Shown here piece by piece: positions 1 through 5,600 of a stretch of DNA of 7,421 nt (the stretch's first letter is position 1; each line of letters starts with the position of its first letter). Below the pieces are notes generated by a model. That model was not told where the DNA came from. It worked only from the letters and a program-made list of their open reading frames with translations, and searched no databases. This DNA is from an uncultured Clostridium sp. (GTDB lineage Bacteria; Bacillota; Clostridia; Lachnospirales; Lachnospiraceae), in NCBI GenBank assembly GCA_902464345.1, contig CABQJA010000110.1:1-7421 (forward strand). The letters are read 5' to 3'. The position numbers and the translations under genes are program-made.

Positions 1-44
1 TTTTATATAACTTTTTATACAATCTTTTATGTGATCGATTTGAT

Positions 45-599
45 CTAGTTATTAAAATCCTTTGGGAAGAAGTCCTGGGTATCATCCCAGAGAACGATCT
101 TTCCGCTCTTCATAGAATCCTGCACCCGGATAATTCGCTGGTTATCGGAACCACGGAATTTCATTTTCGGATTCTTGCGTTCCTCGATGAAAGGCCCATC
201 TACCAGTACATCAATATAGGAAAGCAGCTCTGTGGTTTCCGGCCATTTCGGGACCATATCCTTCAGGATATTCTCATCAAAGAGATATCCGGTATAGCAC
301 CAGATGCTTTTATGTGGGTACTTTTCCTTGACGGCACGTACCAGCGGGAGTAGTCCGAACTGATTGGTATGCTCAAACGGCTCGCCACCCAGAATGGTCA
401 GTCCCCGGATAAAATTCGGAGACATATCTTCCAGGATCGTATTGATCGTACCGGATGTAAACAGGGAGCCGTAATTGAAATCCCAGGTTTCCGGATTAAA
501 GCAGTTCTTACAATGGTGGGTACATCCGCTTACAAATACCGATATGCGTACCCCCGGTCCGTTTGCAATATCGTATTGTTTTATATCAGCATAGTTCAT
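45..599 (-). CDS. nrdG: Anaerobic ribonucleoside-triphosphate reductase activating protein (radical SAM activase)
   Basis: This 184-residue protein is the activase of the class III ribonucleotide reductase. In this family a [4Fe-4S] cluster cleaves S-adenosylmethionine and the resulting radical is passed to the C-terminal glycine of NrdD. The cluster motif CTHHCKNC is visible, with Cys26, Cys30 and Cys33 in the C-x3-C-x2-C spacing typical of NrdG and pyruvate formate-lyase activases. It is preceded by the usual N-terminal NGPGVR segment, and the SAM-binding GGEP motif is at residues 71-74. The length is slightly above the roughly 155-175 residues usual for the family, the extra being mostly a short C-terminal tail. 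It starts 17 bases after the nrdD stop codon, with GAAAGAGAG just upstream as a modest ribosome binding site, so it is almost certainly the second gene of an nrdDG operon. No convincing terminator is visible in the 44 bases after its stop. Confidence 0.96.
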   Translation of the reverse strand: MNYADIKQYDIANGPGVRISVFVSGCTHHCKNCFNPETWDFNYGSLFTSGTINTILEDMSPNFIRGLTILGGEPFEHTNQFGLLPLVRAVKEKYPHKSIWCYTGYLFDENILKDMVPKWPETTELLSYIDVLVDGPFIEERKNPKMKFRGSDNQRIIRVQDSMKSGKIVLWDDTQDFFPKDFNN

Positions 600-616
600 A
601 ATTGTTTCTCTCTTTC

Positions 617-2743
617 CTACAGATGTAAGACTCTTGCCTTAATCTCCTTTGTCTTTCCTACATTCCAGAAGTTCTCACCCAAGTAACCGCAGGTTCTTCT
701 GGTAACATTCATCTTGGAATGGTCTTTGTTGTGGCACTGCGGGCATTCCCATTCATCATCATCATTAATGATGATCTCACCGTCCCAGCCACAGACCTGA
801 CAGTAATCAGACTTGGTATTGAACTCTGCATACTGGATATTGTCGTAGATATAACGGACAACCTCAGACAATGCTTCCAGATTGTTACGCATATTCGGAA
901 TCTCAACATAAGAGATCGCACCGCCGGAAGAAATCTCCTGGAACTGGCTCTCGAACTGGAACTTACTGAATGCATCAATCTTCTCACGGACATCAACGTG
1001 GTATGAATTTGTATAGTAACCCTTATCGGTAACATCCTCGATCGTACCGAAGCGCTCCTTATCGATCCGTGCGAAACGATAGCATAAGGACTCGGCAGGG
1101 GTTCCGTAAAGACCGAAGCCGATACCGGTCTGTGCCTTCCAACGCTCTGTAGCATCCCGCAGGTGATTCATTACCCGGAGAGCAAATTCCAGACCAACCG
1201 GATCGGTATGGCTGACACCCTTCATTAACTTGGTAACCTCATAAAGACCGATGTAACCAAGGGAAATGGTAGAGTAGCCGTTGTATAATAATTTATCAAT
1301 CTTTTCACCCTTTTCCAGACGGGCAATCGCACCGTACTGCCAGTGAATCGGGCTGACATCGGAAGTAACACCAACCAATGCGTTATGACGGCACATCAGA
1401 GCCTCATAGCATAATTCCAGACGCTCATCGAGCAGCTTCCAGAATTTCTCCTCATCCTTCTTTGCAATAATACCGATCTGCGGAAGGTTGATAGAAACAA
1501 CACCCTGATTGAAACGTCCCTCGAACTTGTAATTGCCGTCCTCGTCCTTCCATGGAGTCAGGAAGCTTCGGCAGCCCATTGGACTGAATACATTGCCCTC
1601 GTAATTCTGGCGCATCATCTTAGCACTGATATAGTCCGGATACATACGCTTTGCAGAGCAACGGATCGCCATCTCTGTAATGTAGTCATATTTGCCGCCC
1701 TTTAAGCAGTTGCATTCATCCAATACATAAACCAGCTTCGGGAACGCAGGAGTGACATAGACACCCTTCTCATTCTTGATACCCTCGATCCGCTGACGCA
1801 GGATCTCTTCAATGATCTGAGCATTCTCCTCAATATATTCATCTTTCTCGTCCAGATACAGGAACAGAGTAACGAAAGGGGACTGACCGTTGGTAGTCAT
1901 CAGGGTATTGATCTGATACTGGATGGTCTGTACACCGGAGCGAAGCTCATCCTCCACCCGTTCCTTTACCATATCTTCCAGAACATCGGCAGGAAGGCGG
2001 TCGCCAAACTGCTGTACAAATCTGGTCTTATATTTGTTATAGCTCTTTCTTAAGTATTTACCCAAGTGACGGATATCAACGGACTGACCGCCATACTGGC
2101 TGCTGGCAACCGAAGAAATAATCTGGGTCATGACCGTACATGCCACCTGAAAGCTCTTTGGACTCTCAATGAGCTTGCCGTTCATAACGGTTCCGTTATC
2201 CAGCATATCGCCGATATTGATCAGACAGCAGTTGAAGATCGGCTGCAGGAAATAATCCGAATCATGGAAATGCAGAACACCTTCTTCATGAGCTTTCGAA
2301 ATCTTCTCCGGCAACAGGATACGCTTGGTCAGATCCTTGGATACCTCTCCGGCAATCAGATCACGCTGAGTAGAAGCAACGGTTGCATTCTTATTGGAAT
2401 TCTCTTCCATAACATCCTTGTTACTATTCTTGATCAGACTTAAAATGGATTCGTCTGTTGTATTTGCTTTCCGGACCAGTTCCCGCGAATAACGGTAAAT
2501 GATATAAGTCTTGGCCAGTACAAACTTGCCATCCGCCATCAGCTTCTGCTCGATAATATCCTGAATATCTTCTACCAGCATTCTGGCACGGTTCTTGCTC
2601 TCAATATAACCGATAATGCTGTCAATGGTGTCAACGGATACCTGCTCGGAAGGAGCAACCTCCGCATTTGCCTTCTGGATAGCGGTTACGATTTTGCTTC
2701 GGTCGTAAGTGACTGCACGACCATCTCGTTTGATAACTTTCAT
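617..2743 (-). CDS. nrdD: Anaerobic (class III) ribonucleoside-triphosphate reductase, large subunit
   Basis: NrdD reduces ribonucleoside triphosphates to deoxyribonucleotides without oxygen, using a protein glycyl radical. From the start chosen here it has 708 residues, the normal size. Residues 1-92 form an ATP-cone allosteric domain (opening MKVIKRDGR). The catalytic barrel contains NCCLIN at 171-173 and GCRS with Cys391, the places where the active-site cysteines of the family fall. The C-terminus carries a zinc site (Cys648, Cys651, Cys667, Cys670) and the glycyl-radical motif RTCGYLG at 683-689, making Gly686 the predicted radical residue. The reading frame can be extended five codons upstream to a GTG at 2758, but that GTG lies inside the Shine-Dalgarno sequence, so ATG at 2743 is preferred. 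It is the first gene of the operon with nrdG, under a promoter with two NrdR-like boxes. Whether the reductant is formate or a thioredoxin-like protein cannot be read safely here. No truncation or missing key residue is seen. Confidence 0.97.
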   Translation of the reverse strand: MKVIKRDGRAVTYDRSKIVTAIQKANAEVAPSEQVSVDTIDSIIGYIESKNRARMLVEDIQDIIEQKLMADGKFVLAKTYIIYRYSRELVRKANTTDESILSLIKNSNKDVMEENSNKNATVASTQRDLIAGEVSKDLTKRILLPEKISKAHEEGVLHFHDSDYFLQPIFNCCLINIGDMLDNGTVMNGKLIESPKSFQVACTVMTQIISSVASSQYGGQSVDIRHLGKYLRKSYNKYKTRFVQQFGDRLPADVLEDMVKERVEDELRSGVQTIQYQINTLMTTNGQSPFVTLFLYLDEKDEYIEENAQIIEEILRQRIEGIKNEKGVYVTPAFPKLVYVLDECNCLKGGKYDYITEMAIRCSAKRMYPDYISAKMMRQNYEGNVFSPMGCRSFLTPWKDEDGNYKFEGRFNQGVVSINLPQIGIIAKKDEEKFWKLLDERLELCYEALMCRHNALVGVTSDVSPIHWQYGAIARLEKGEKIDKLLYNGYSTISLGYIGLYEVTKLMKGVSHTDPVGLEFALRVMNHLRDATERWKAQTGIGFGLYGTPAESLCYRFARIDKERFGTIEDVTDKGYYTNSYHVDVREKIDAFSKFQFESQFQEISSGGAISYVEIPNMRNNLEALSEVVRYIYDNIQYAEFNTKSDYCQVCGWDGEIIINDDDEWECPQCHNKDHSKMNVTRRTCGYLGENFWNVGKTKEIKARVLHL

Positions 2744-2752
2744 GATATGATT

Positions 2753-2760
2753 CCCCACCT
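2753..2760 (-). promoter_or_regulatory. Shine-Dalgarno site that fixes the nrdD start
   Basis: On the minus strand the sequence AGGTGGGG lies nine bases before ATG at 2743. A GTG in the same frame sits within this element, so a start there would have no ribosome binding site of its own. This supports the 708-residue rather than the 713-residue form of NrdD. Confidence 0.8.
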
Positions 2761-2808
2761 AACTTTATAATAATAAAACATAAGTTGTTTATAACCCTTC
2801 GAGAATCC

Positions 2809-2837
2809 ATTATAGCACCGCCTATATGGTTTGTCTA
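2809..2837 (-). promoter_or_regulatory. Promoter of the nrdDG operon
   Basis: On the minus strand TAGACA (2837 to 2832, five of six bases of the -35 consensus) is followed by a 17-bp spacer and a perfect TATAAT (2814 to 2809). The spacer ends in TGC, giving an extended -10. Transcription should begin near 2802, leaving a leader of about 58 bases before nrdD. The -35 overlaps the proximal NrdR-like box, which fits repression by blocking RNA polymerase. Assignment rests on motif and spacing only. Confidence 0.85.
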
Positions 2838-2850
2838 CAAGATATAGGAT
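2835..2850 (-). promoter_or_regulatory. Proximal NrdR-box-like operator
   Basis: The minus-strand sequence ATCCTATATCTTGTAG resembles the 16-bp NrdR box (consensus near ACACwATATaTwGTGT). It shares an 11-base core, CTATATCTTGT, with a second box exactly 32 bp further upstream and overlaps the nrdDG -35 element. NrdR is the ATP-cone repressor of ribonucleotide reductase genes in most bacteria and typically binds two boxes about three helical turns apart. The outer left arm is less symmetrical than in the distal box. The nrdR gene itself is not in this window. Confidence 0.8.
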
Positions 2851-2866
2851 TGTTTTTTTAGAAATA

Positions 2867-2882
2867 CCACAAGATATAGTGG
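2867..2882 (-). promoter_or_regulatory. Distal NrdR-box-like operator
   Basis: The minus-strand sequence CCACTATATCTTGTGG is a near-palindrome (arms CCAC and GTGG) and a closer match to the NrdR box than the proximal site. Its start is 32 bp from that of the proximal box, so both lie on the same face of the helix, and a run of seven T (plus strand) separates them. This spacing and the position upstream of a ribonucleotide reductase operon are what make the call strong. Confidence 0.82.
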
Positions 2883-2888
2883 ATAGAA

Positions 2889-2988
2889 TGTAAACAGAAA
2901 TGTAAAAGAGTTGAAAAAGAGAGGGGCAGAATGTAAAAAGGCTGACAATTTGAGAGAAAAGTGTGAAAAAAGAATGAAAAAGTGTGAA
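2889..2988 (+). repeat. Purine-rich stretch with phased TGTRAA hexamers
   Basis: This part of the 353-bp intergenic region between nrdD and the lipoprotein gene is strongly A/G rich on the plus strand. TGTAAA occurs at 2889, 2901 and 2932, and TGTGAA at 2962 and 2983. Offsets from the first are 12, 43, 73 and 94 bases, close to whole turns of B-DNA. Related TGAAAA hexamers at 2912 and 2975 fit the same phase to within about two bases. It could be a multi-site regulator target, a curved-DNA element or chance in low-complexity sequence. No gene is seen here. Confidence 0.45.
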
Positions 2989-3070
2989 TTATTGCTTCAT
3001 TGAGACTTTAAGGACTTTTCTTTTTGGTGTCTTTATGGTAAGGTAGTACTGTTATTTCATAAACTGGTGT

Positions 3071-3079
3071 TGCTATATA
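3071..3079 (+). promoter_or_regulatory. Possible extended -10 for the lipoprotein gene
   Basis: TGCTATATA is the best -10-like element upstream of the lipoprotein gene, about 33 bases before its start. No good -35 is found 16-18 bp upstream (the region reads GTTATT), so the call relies on the extended TG. An overlapping TATAAG at 3078 is an alternative -10 with an equally poor -35. Confidence 0.3.
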
Positions 3080-3111
3080 TAAGGAAGTAATACCGCAATA
3101 AGAAGGGAAAT

Positions 3112-4215
3112 ATGATGAAAAAGAAGTATTTGAAGCTGGCAGCGGGCGTGCTGTCATGTGCATTGTTATTAACAGGCTGTTCAAACAGCAGCAACAGTAC
3201 CAAGATGACGAATTACAGTCAGTATGTGACATTGGGCGAGTATAAGGGAATCGAGTATACGCCGGTATCTGTGGAGGTCACAGATGAGGAGATTCAGGCA
3301 GAGGTCGATTATTTCCTGCAGCAGTTAGGGGATACCGAAGAGCTGAAGGAAGGAACCGTGAAGGATGGCGATACGATCAATCTGGATTATATCGGATATG
3401 TGGACGGAGAGGCTTTCGAGGGTGGTTCTACAGAAGGAGCCGGTACACAGCTGACCATCGGTTCTCATTCTTACATTGATGATTTTGAGGAGCAGCTGAT
3501 CGGACATGAGGTTGGCGAAGAGGGAATCGAAGTAAACGTAACCTTCCCGGATGATTATAAGAATCAGGATAATACGATTTCCGATCTGGCAGGAAAGGAT
3601 GCGACTTTTGTATGCACGATCAATTCCATTTATCAGACGACCTATCCGGAGGAGCTGACCGATGAGCTGGTGGCAGCGAATACGAAATACGATACCGTGA
3701 ATTCCTTTATGGATGGCCTGAAGATGGACTATGAGAATTATAAACAGCAGCAGGCAGATAAGCAGGCAAAAGCAGATGTTATTATGAAGGTGATTGAAAA
3801 TGCGACATTCAGCGGGTATCCGGAGGATGAGATCCAGGAGCTGACTGAGAAAACCGTGCAGGGAGCCAAGGATTCCGCAGAGTCTTACAGTATGGAATAT
3901 GAAGATTATCTGGCTCTGATGAAGGATGCGGATGGCAATGCCTACACCAGTGACTCTTATAAGCAGGCGGCTGAGGATTATATCCGTGAGCTGATGGAAG
4001 AGAAGATGGTAGTCTGCCAGATCGCAAAGCAGGAAGGGATTAAGGCGTCAAAACAGGAAGTCGATGACTATGTACAGGAAGAGTGTGCGAACAATACCAG
4101 CCTGAGTGCAGATACGATGTATGAGCAGTATTCGATGTCTGAATTGGCCTATGCAGTAGTGTATGATAAAGTTATGGATTTTTTAATGCAAAATGCTGTT
4201 GCAATTTCAGAATAG
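3112..4215 (+). CDS. Trigger-factor-like FKBP-type peptidyl-prolyl isomerase lipoprotein
   Basis: This 367-residue protein is probably a membrane-anchored foldase acting outside the cytoplasmic membrane. Residues 1-23 are a lipoprotein signal peptide: basic MMKKKYLK, a hydrophobic core, then the lipobox LLTGC with Cys23 as the predicted lipidated residue. A low-complexity Ser/Asn linker follows. Residues about 85-172 match the FKBP-like middle domain of trigger factor, including GDTINLDYIGYVDGEAFEGG, a TIGS turn, the FEEQLIGHEVGEE stretch and VTFPDDY. Residues about 178-360 are helical, acidic and resemble the C-terminal chaperone arms of trigger factor. The N-terminal ribosome-binding domain is absent, so it is not a true Tig protein. 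A role like PrsA in folding secreted proteins is inferred. The Shine-Dalgarno AGAAGGG (3101-3107) is four bases from ATG 3112 and seven from the next ATG at 3115, so the latter may be the real start. No terminator follows; transcripts may run into the tRNA. Confidence 0.88.
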   Translation: MMKKKYLKLAAGVLSCALLLTGCSNSSNSTKMTNYSQYVTLGEYKGIEYTPVSVEVTDEEIQAEVDYFLQQLGDTEELKEGTVKDGDTINLDYIGYVDGEAFEGGSTEGAGTQLTIGSHSYIDDFEEQLIGHEVGEEGIEVNVTFPDDYKNQDNTISDLAGKDATFVCTINSIYQTTYPEELTDELVAANTKYDTVNSFMDGLKMDYENYKQQQADKQAKADVIMKVIENATFSGYPEDEIQELTEKTVQGAKDSAESYSMEYEDYLALMKDADGNAYTSDSYKQAAEDYIRELMEEKMVVCQIAKQEGIKASKQEVDDYVQEECANNTSLSADTMYEQYSMSELAYAVVYDKVMDFLMQNAVAISE

Positions 4216-4227
4216 GTGTGCTATAAT
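4199..4227 (+). promoter_or_regulatory. Promoter of tRNA-Leu, overlapping the end of the lipoprotein gene
   Basis: TTGCAA (4199-4204), a 17-bp spacer and TATAAT (4222-4227) with TGC directly before it form a strong extended -10 promoter. The -35 lies inside the last codons of the upstream gene, whose stop is at 4213-4215. The -10 is also embedded in an 11-bp palindrome, GCTATAATAGC (4220-4230). The start point is expected around 4233-4235, giving a tRNA leader of about 40 bases. Confidence 0.82.
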
Positions 4228-4229
4228 AG

Positions 4230-4269
4230 CGTCTGTCGGTGGTTGAGAGTAAAAAACGACTGACAGACG
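4230..4269 (+). other. Strong hairpin in the tRNA-Leu 5' leader
   Basis: CGTCTGTCGGT (4230-4240) pairs with ACTGACAGACG (4259-4269), ten Watson-Crick pairs and one G-T. After a G-G mismatch (4241/4258), GTT (4242-4244) pairs with AAC (4255-4257), closing a 10-base loop. It ends four bases before the tRNA. It lacks a following T-run, so it is not a standard terminator. The predicted start point falls within the 5' arm, so only readthrough RNA from upstream would form the complete stem. Confidence 0.7.
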
Positions 4270-4273
4270 AAAT

Positions 4274-4357
4274 GCAGTTGTGGCGGAATTGGCATACGCG
4301 CATGATTCAGGTTCATGTCCACGCAAGTGGGTTCGGGTTCAAGTCCCGTCAACTGCA
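4274..4357 (+). tRNA. tRNA-Leu, anticodon CAG (reads CUG)
   Basis: An 84-base class II tRNA folds cleanly. The acceptor stem GCAGTTG (4274-4280) pairs with CAACTGC (4350-4356), with discriminator A at 4357. The D arm has GCG/CGC (4283-4285, 4297-4299) around a GG-containing loop. The anticodon stem CATGA/TCATG (4301-4305, 4313-4317) holds the loop TTCAGGT with anticodon CAG at 4308-4310. The long variable arm CCAC-GCAA-GTGG (4319-4330) is expected for leucine. The T arm is TCGGG-TTCAAGT-CCCGT (4333-4349); its outermost pair is T-T, a mismatch, while the other four pair. CCA is not encoded, so it must be added by tRNA nucleotidyltransferase. It has its own promoter and terminator and appears to be a single-gene unit. 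Confidence 0.96.
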
Positions 4358-4366
4358 CTGAATAGG

Positions 4367-4406
4367 ACCGGGAATGTTAGAAATGACATTCCCGGTTATT
4401 TTTTTC
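4367..4406 (+). terminator. Intrinsic terminator after tRNA-Leu
   Basis: ACCGGGAATGT (4367-4377) pairs perfectly with ACATTCCCGGT (4386-4396), enclosing an eight-base loop, and is followed by TATTTTTTTC (4397-4406). The 11-bp GC-rich stem and run of T make it a textbook Rho-independent terminator, starting ten bases after the tRNA 3' end. Confidence 0.95.
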
Positions 4407-4420
4407 TTTGTTGGAAATTG

Positions 4421-4448
4421 AAAAGGTAGCAAAAAGGTAGCTGGCTAC
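4421..4448 (+). repeat. Tandem AAAAGGTAGC repeat with inverted GCTAC
   Basis: AAAAGGTAGC occurs at 4421-4430 and again at 4432-4441, separated by one base. The second copy runs into a small palindrome, GTAGC-TG-GCTAC (4437-4448). This sits just beyond the tRNA terminator. It could be a protein-binding site or a relic of an attachment region, but no integrase, duplicated tRNA end or other mobile-element sign is present in the window. Confidence 0.5.
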
Positions 4449-4466
4449 AGAAATTTATAATATCCG

Positions 4467-4496
4467 GTGGCACAATTTCAAACGTTGTATTACAAT
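4467..4496 (+). promoter_or_regulatory. Possible promoter of the small membrane protein gene
   Basis: GTGGCA (4467-4472) and TACAAT (4491-4496) lie 18 bp apart and would start transcription near 4503, about 60 bases before the gene. The -10 overlaps an 11-bp palindrome, TTGTATTACAA (4485-4495), which could be an operator. A tRNA terminator upstream means the next gene needs its own promoter, which supports but does not prove this site. Confidence 0.45.
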
Positions 4497-4564
4497 AGAG
4501 TAAATTGCTTCAAAAGCAAAAGGCTGATATACAGACAGAAGCTGTTACGAAAGGGGAGAAGATT

Positions 4565-4960
4565 ATGAATACGGATCCGACAAAGGTCGTTTATACGATC
4601 GGCAGAAACATGAAAATAAGTGCAACTACCTGGTTGATCATTGGAATTACTCAGATTATAGTCGGGCTTCCTGAATTATTTGTGGGATACGGTGTGGCCT
4701 GTATCGGACTGGGAATCTGGAATATTGTCCAGAGTACCAATGAACGGAATCTGGCGAACCGGTTTCTGCAGTATCCGGTAGGACTTTATGATTATTATTA
4801 CGGACGGAATCAGTCCATCATTCTTTCACTGGTGGTGAATCTTATATTCGGGAGTGTAATCGGTGCAATCGGGGCATTTGTTGAACTGAGCATTCGCAAT
4901 TATGTCATAGCACATAGGGATGAGCTGATGGTGGTCGAAGCTTCGATTGTTTTACGATAA
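4565..4960 (+). CDS. Small integral membrane protein of unknown function
   Basis: I do not recognise this 131-residue protein. It has a short polar N-terminus and two closely spaced hydrophobic segments at about 20-35 and 38-55, linked by GLPE. A polar, tyrosine-rich middle follows (QYPVGLYDYYYGRNQ, 69-83), then a long hydrophobic segment at about 84-108 rich in Gly, Val and Ile, and a charged tail. Three or four membrane passes are likely. No catalytic motif, signal peptidase site or cysteine pair stands out. ATG 4565 is chosen because AAGGGGAG (4551-4558) lies six bases before it. The frame stays open upstream to a TTG at 4505, but the added 20 residues are hydrophilic and have no ribosome binding site. 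It stands between the tRNA terminator and the greA promoter and may be a single-gene unit. It has no clear terminator, so some reading into greA is possible. Confidence 0.75.
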   Translation: MNTDPTKVVYTIGRNMKISATTWLIIGITQIIVGLPELFVGYGVACIGLGIWNIVQSTNERNLANRFLQYPVGLYDYYYGRNQSIILSLVVNLIFGSVIGAIGAFVELSIRNYVIAHRDELMVVEASIVLR

Positions 4961-4983
4961 GAGCAGGACGGCAGACGGAACCG

Positions 4984-4993
4984 TACTGCAGTA
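4984..4993. other. 10-bp perfect palindrome upstream of the greA promoter
   Basis: TACTGCAGTA is perfectly self-complementary and lies five bases before the greA -35. The position would suit an operator or activator site. A palindrome this short can arise by chance, and no second copy was noticed. Confidence 0.3.
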
Positions 4994-4998
4994 ACTGG

Positions 4999-5027
4999 TT
5001 GACAGGGCAGAACGAGTGAGCTATAAT
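4999..5027 (+). promoter_or_regulatory. Consensus promoter of greA
   Basis: TTGACA (4999-5004), a 17-bp spacer and TATAAT (5022-5027) match the housekeeping sigma consensus at all twelve positions. Transcription should begin near 5034, giving a leader of about 78 bases. That leader holds a weak inverted repeat, GCGTA (5061-5065) with TACGC (5080-5084), ending 27 bases before the greA start. Confidence 0.92.
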
Positions 5028-5111
5028 ACTTGAATACGATTGGCTTTTTATGCCTGTTATGCGTAGAACGGAAATCAGATACGCGAAAATGTATAGAAAG
5101 GATTAAGTGCA

Positions 5112-5591
5112 ATGGCTGAAAAAATGATTATCACATATGCTGGTCTGAAGGAAATGGAGGAAGAGCTCCATCACCTGAAGGTTGTAACCAGAAAGGAAAT
5201 CGCTCAGAAGATTAAGGAAGCAAGAGAGCAGGGTGACTTATCCGAGAATGCAGAGTATGATGCAGCAATGGATGAGCAGCGCGATATTGAGGCCCGGATC
5301 AAAGAACTGGAGAAGATGCTTAAGAATGTCGAGGTTGTTGATGAAGACGAGATCGACTTACAGACAGTCAATGTCGGCTGTACAGTTCGGGTTTTGGATA
5401 TGGAGTTTGACGAGGAAGTTGAGTACAAGCTGGTTGGTTCTAAGGAGTCTGATATCCTGAAGAACAAGATTTCCAATGAAGCACCGATCGGTAAGGCATT
5501 GATCGGAGCAAAGGTTGGCGATGTGGTAGATGTAGAAGCACCGGACGGTGTATATCAGTACAAGGTATTAGACATTCAGCGATTAAACTAA
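5112..5591 (+). CDS. greA: Transcription elongation factor GreA
   Basis: GreA binds the secondary channel of RNA polymerase and stimulates cleavage of the backtracked RNA 3' end, restarting stalled complexes. The 159-residue length is standard. Residues 1-77 form the antiparallel coiled coil, whose tip carries the signature GDLSENAEYD at 41-50. The acidic residues Asp42 and Glu45 correspond to those that hold the catalytic metal. Residues about 83-159 form the FKBP-like C-terminal domain, with the conserved APIGKALIGAKVGD stretch at 124-137. The ATG at 5112 is supported by AAAGGA (5097-5102), nine bases upstream, and by the alignment with the usual N-terminus. A consensus promoter precedes it. 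lysS follows 87 bases later in the same direction, a pairing common in Firmicutes, so part of lysS expression may come from the greA promoter. Confidence 0.97.
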   Translation: MAEKMIITYAGLKEMEEELHHLKVVTRKEIAQKIKEAREQGDLSENAEYDAAMDEQRDIEARIKELEKMLKNVEVVDEDEIDLQTVNVGCTVRVLDMEFDEEVEYKLVGSKESDILKNKISNEAPIGKALIGAKVGDVVDVEAPDGVYQYKVLDIQRLN

Positions 5592-5600
5592 TAATAAATC

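Noticed and set aside
1..44. Terminator after nrdG
   Set aside because: Short GATC and ATC/GAT repeats are present, but no stable stem followed by a T-run forms on the minus strand; the real terminator may lie outside the window.
2066..2443. Plus-strand open frame of 125 codons inside nrdD
   Set aside because: It lies wholly antisense to a conserved catalytic region, has no convincing ribosome binding site and no recognisable protein features.
2744..2758. Five-codon upstream extension of nrdD to a GTG start
   Set aside because: The GTG lies inside AGGTGGGG, which is itself the ribosome binding site for ATG 2743; the extension has no site of its own.
3008..3232. Minus-strand open frame across the lipoprotein start
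   Set aside because: It overlaps the promoter, signal peptide and linker of a well-supported gene and lacks a start site or any family resemblance.
4230..4269. Terminator for the lipoprotein gene
   Set aside because: The hairpin is strong but is followed by GAAATGCAG with no T-run on either strand, so it does not fit an intrinsic terminator.
4274..4500. Integrated mobile element at tRNA-Leu
   Set aside because: The tRNA is intact and terminated, no tRNA-end duplicate occurs in the window, and there is no integrase or other mobility gene.
4505..4564. Upstream extension of the small membrane protein to a TTG at 4505
   Set aside because: The added residues are hydrophilic, no ribosome binding site precedes the TTG, and ATG 4565 has AAGGGGAG at good spacing.
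5204..5476. Minus-strand open frame of 90 codons inside greA
   Set aside because: It is antisense to the conserved GreA coiled coil and central region and is serine-rich low-complexity translation, typical of a shadow frame.
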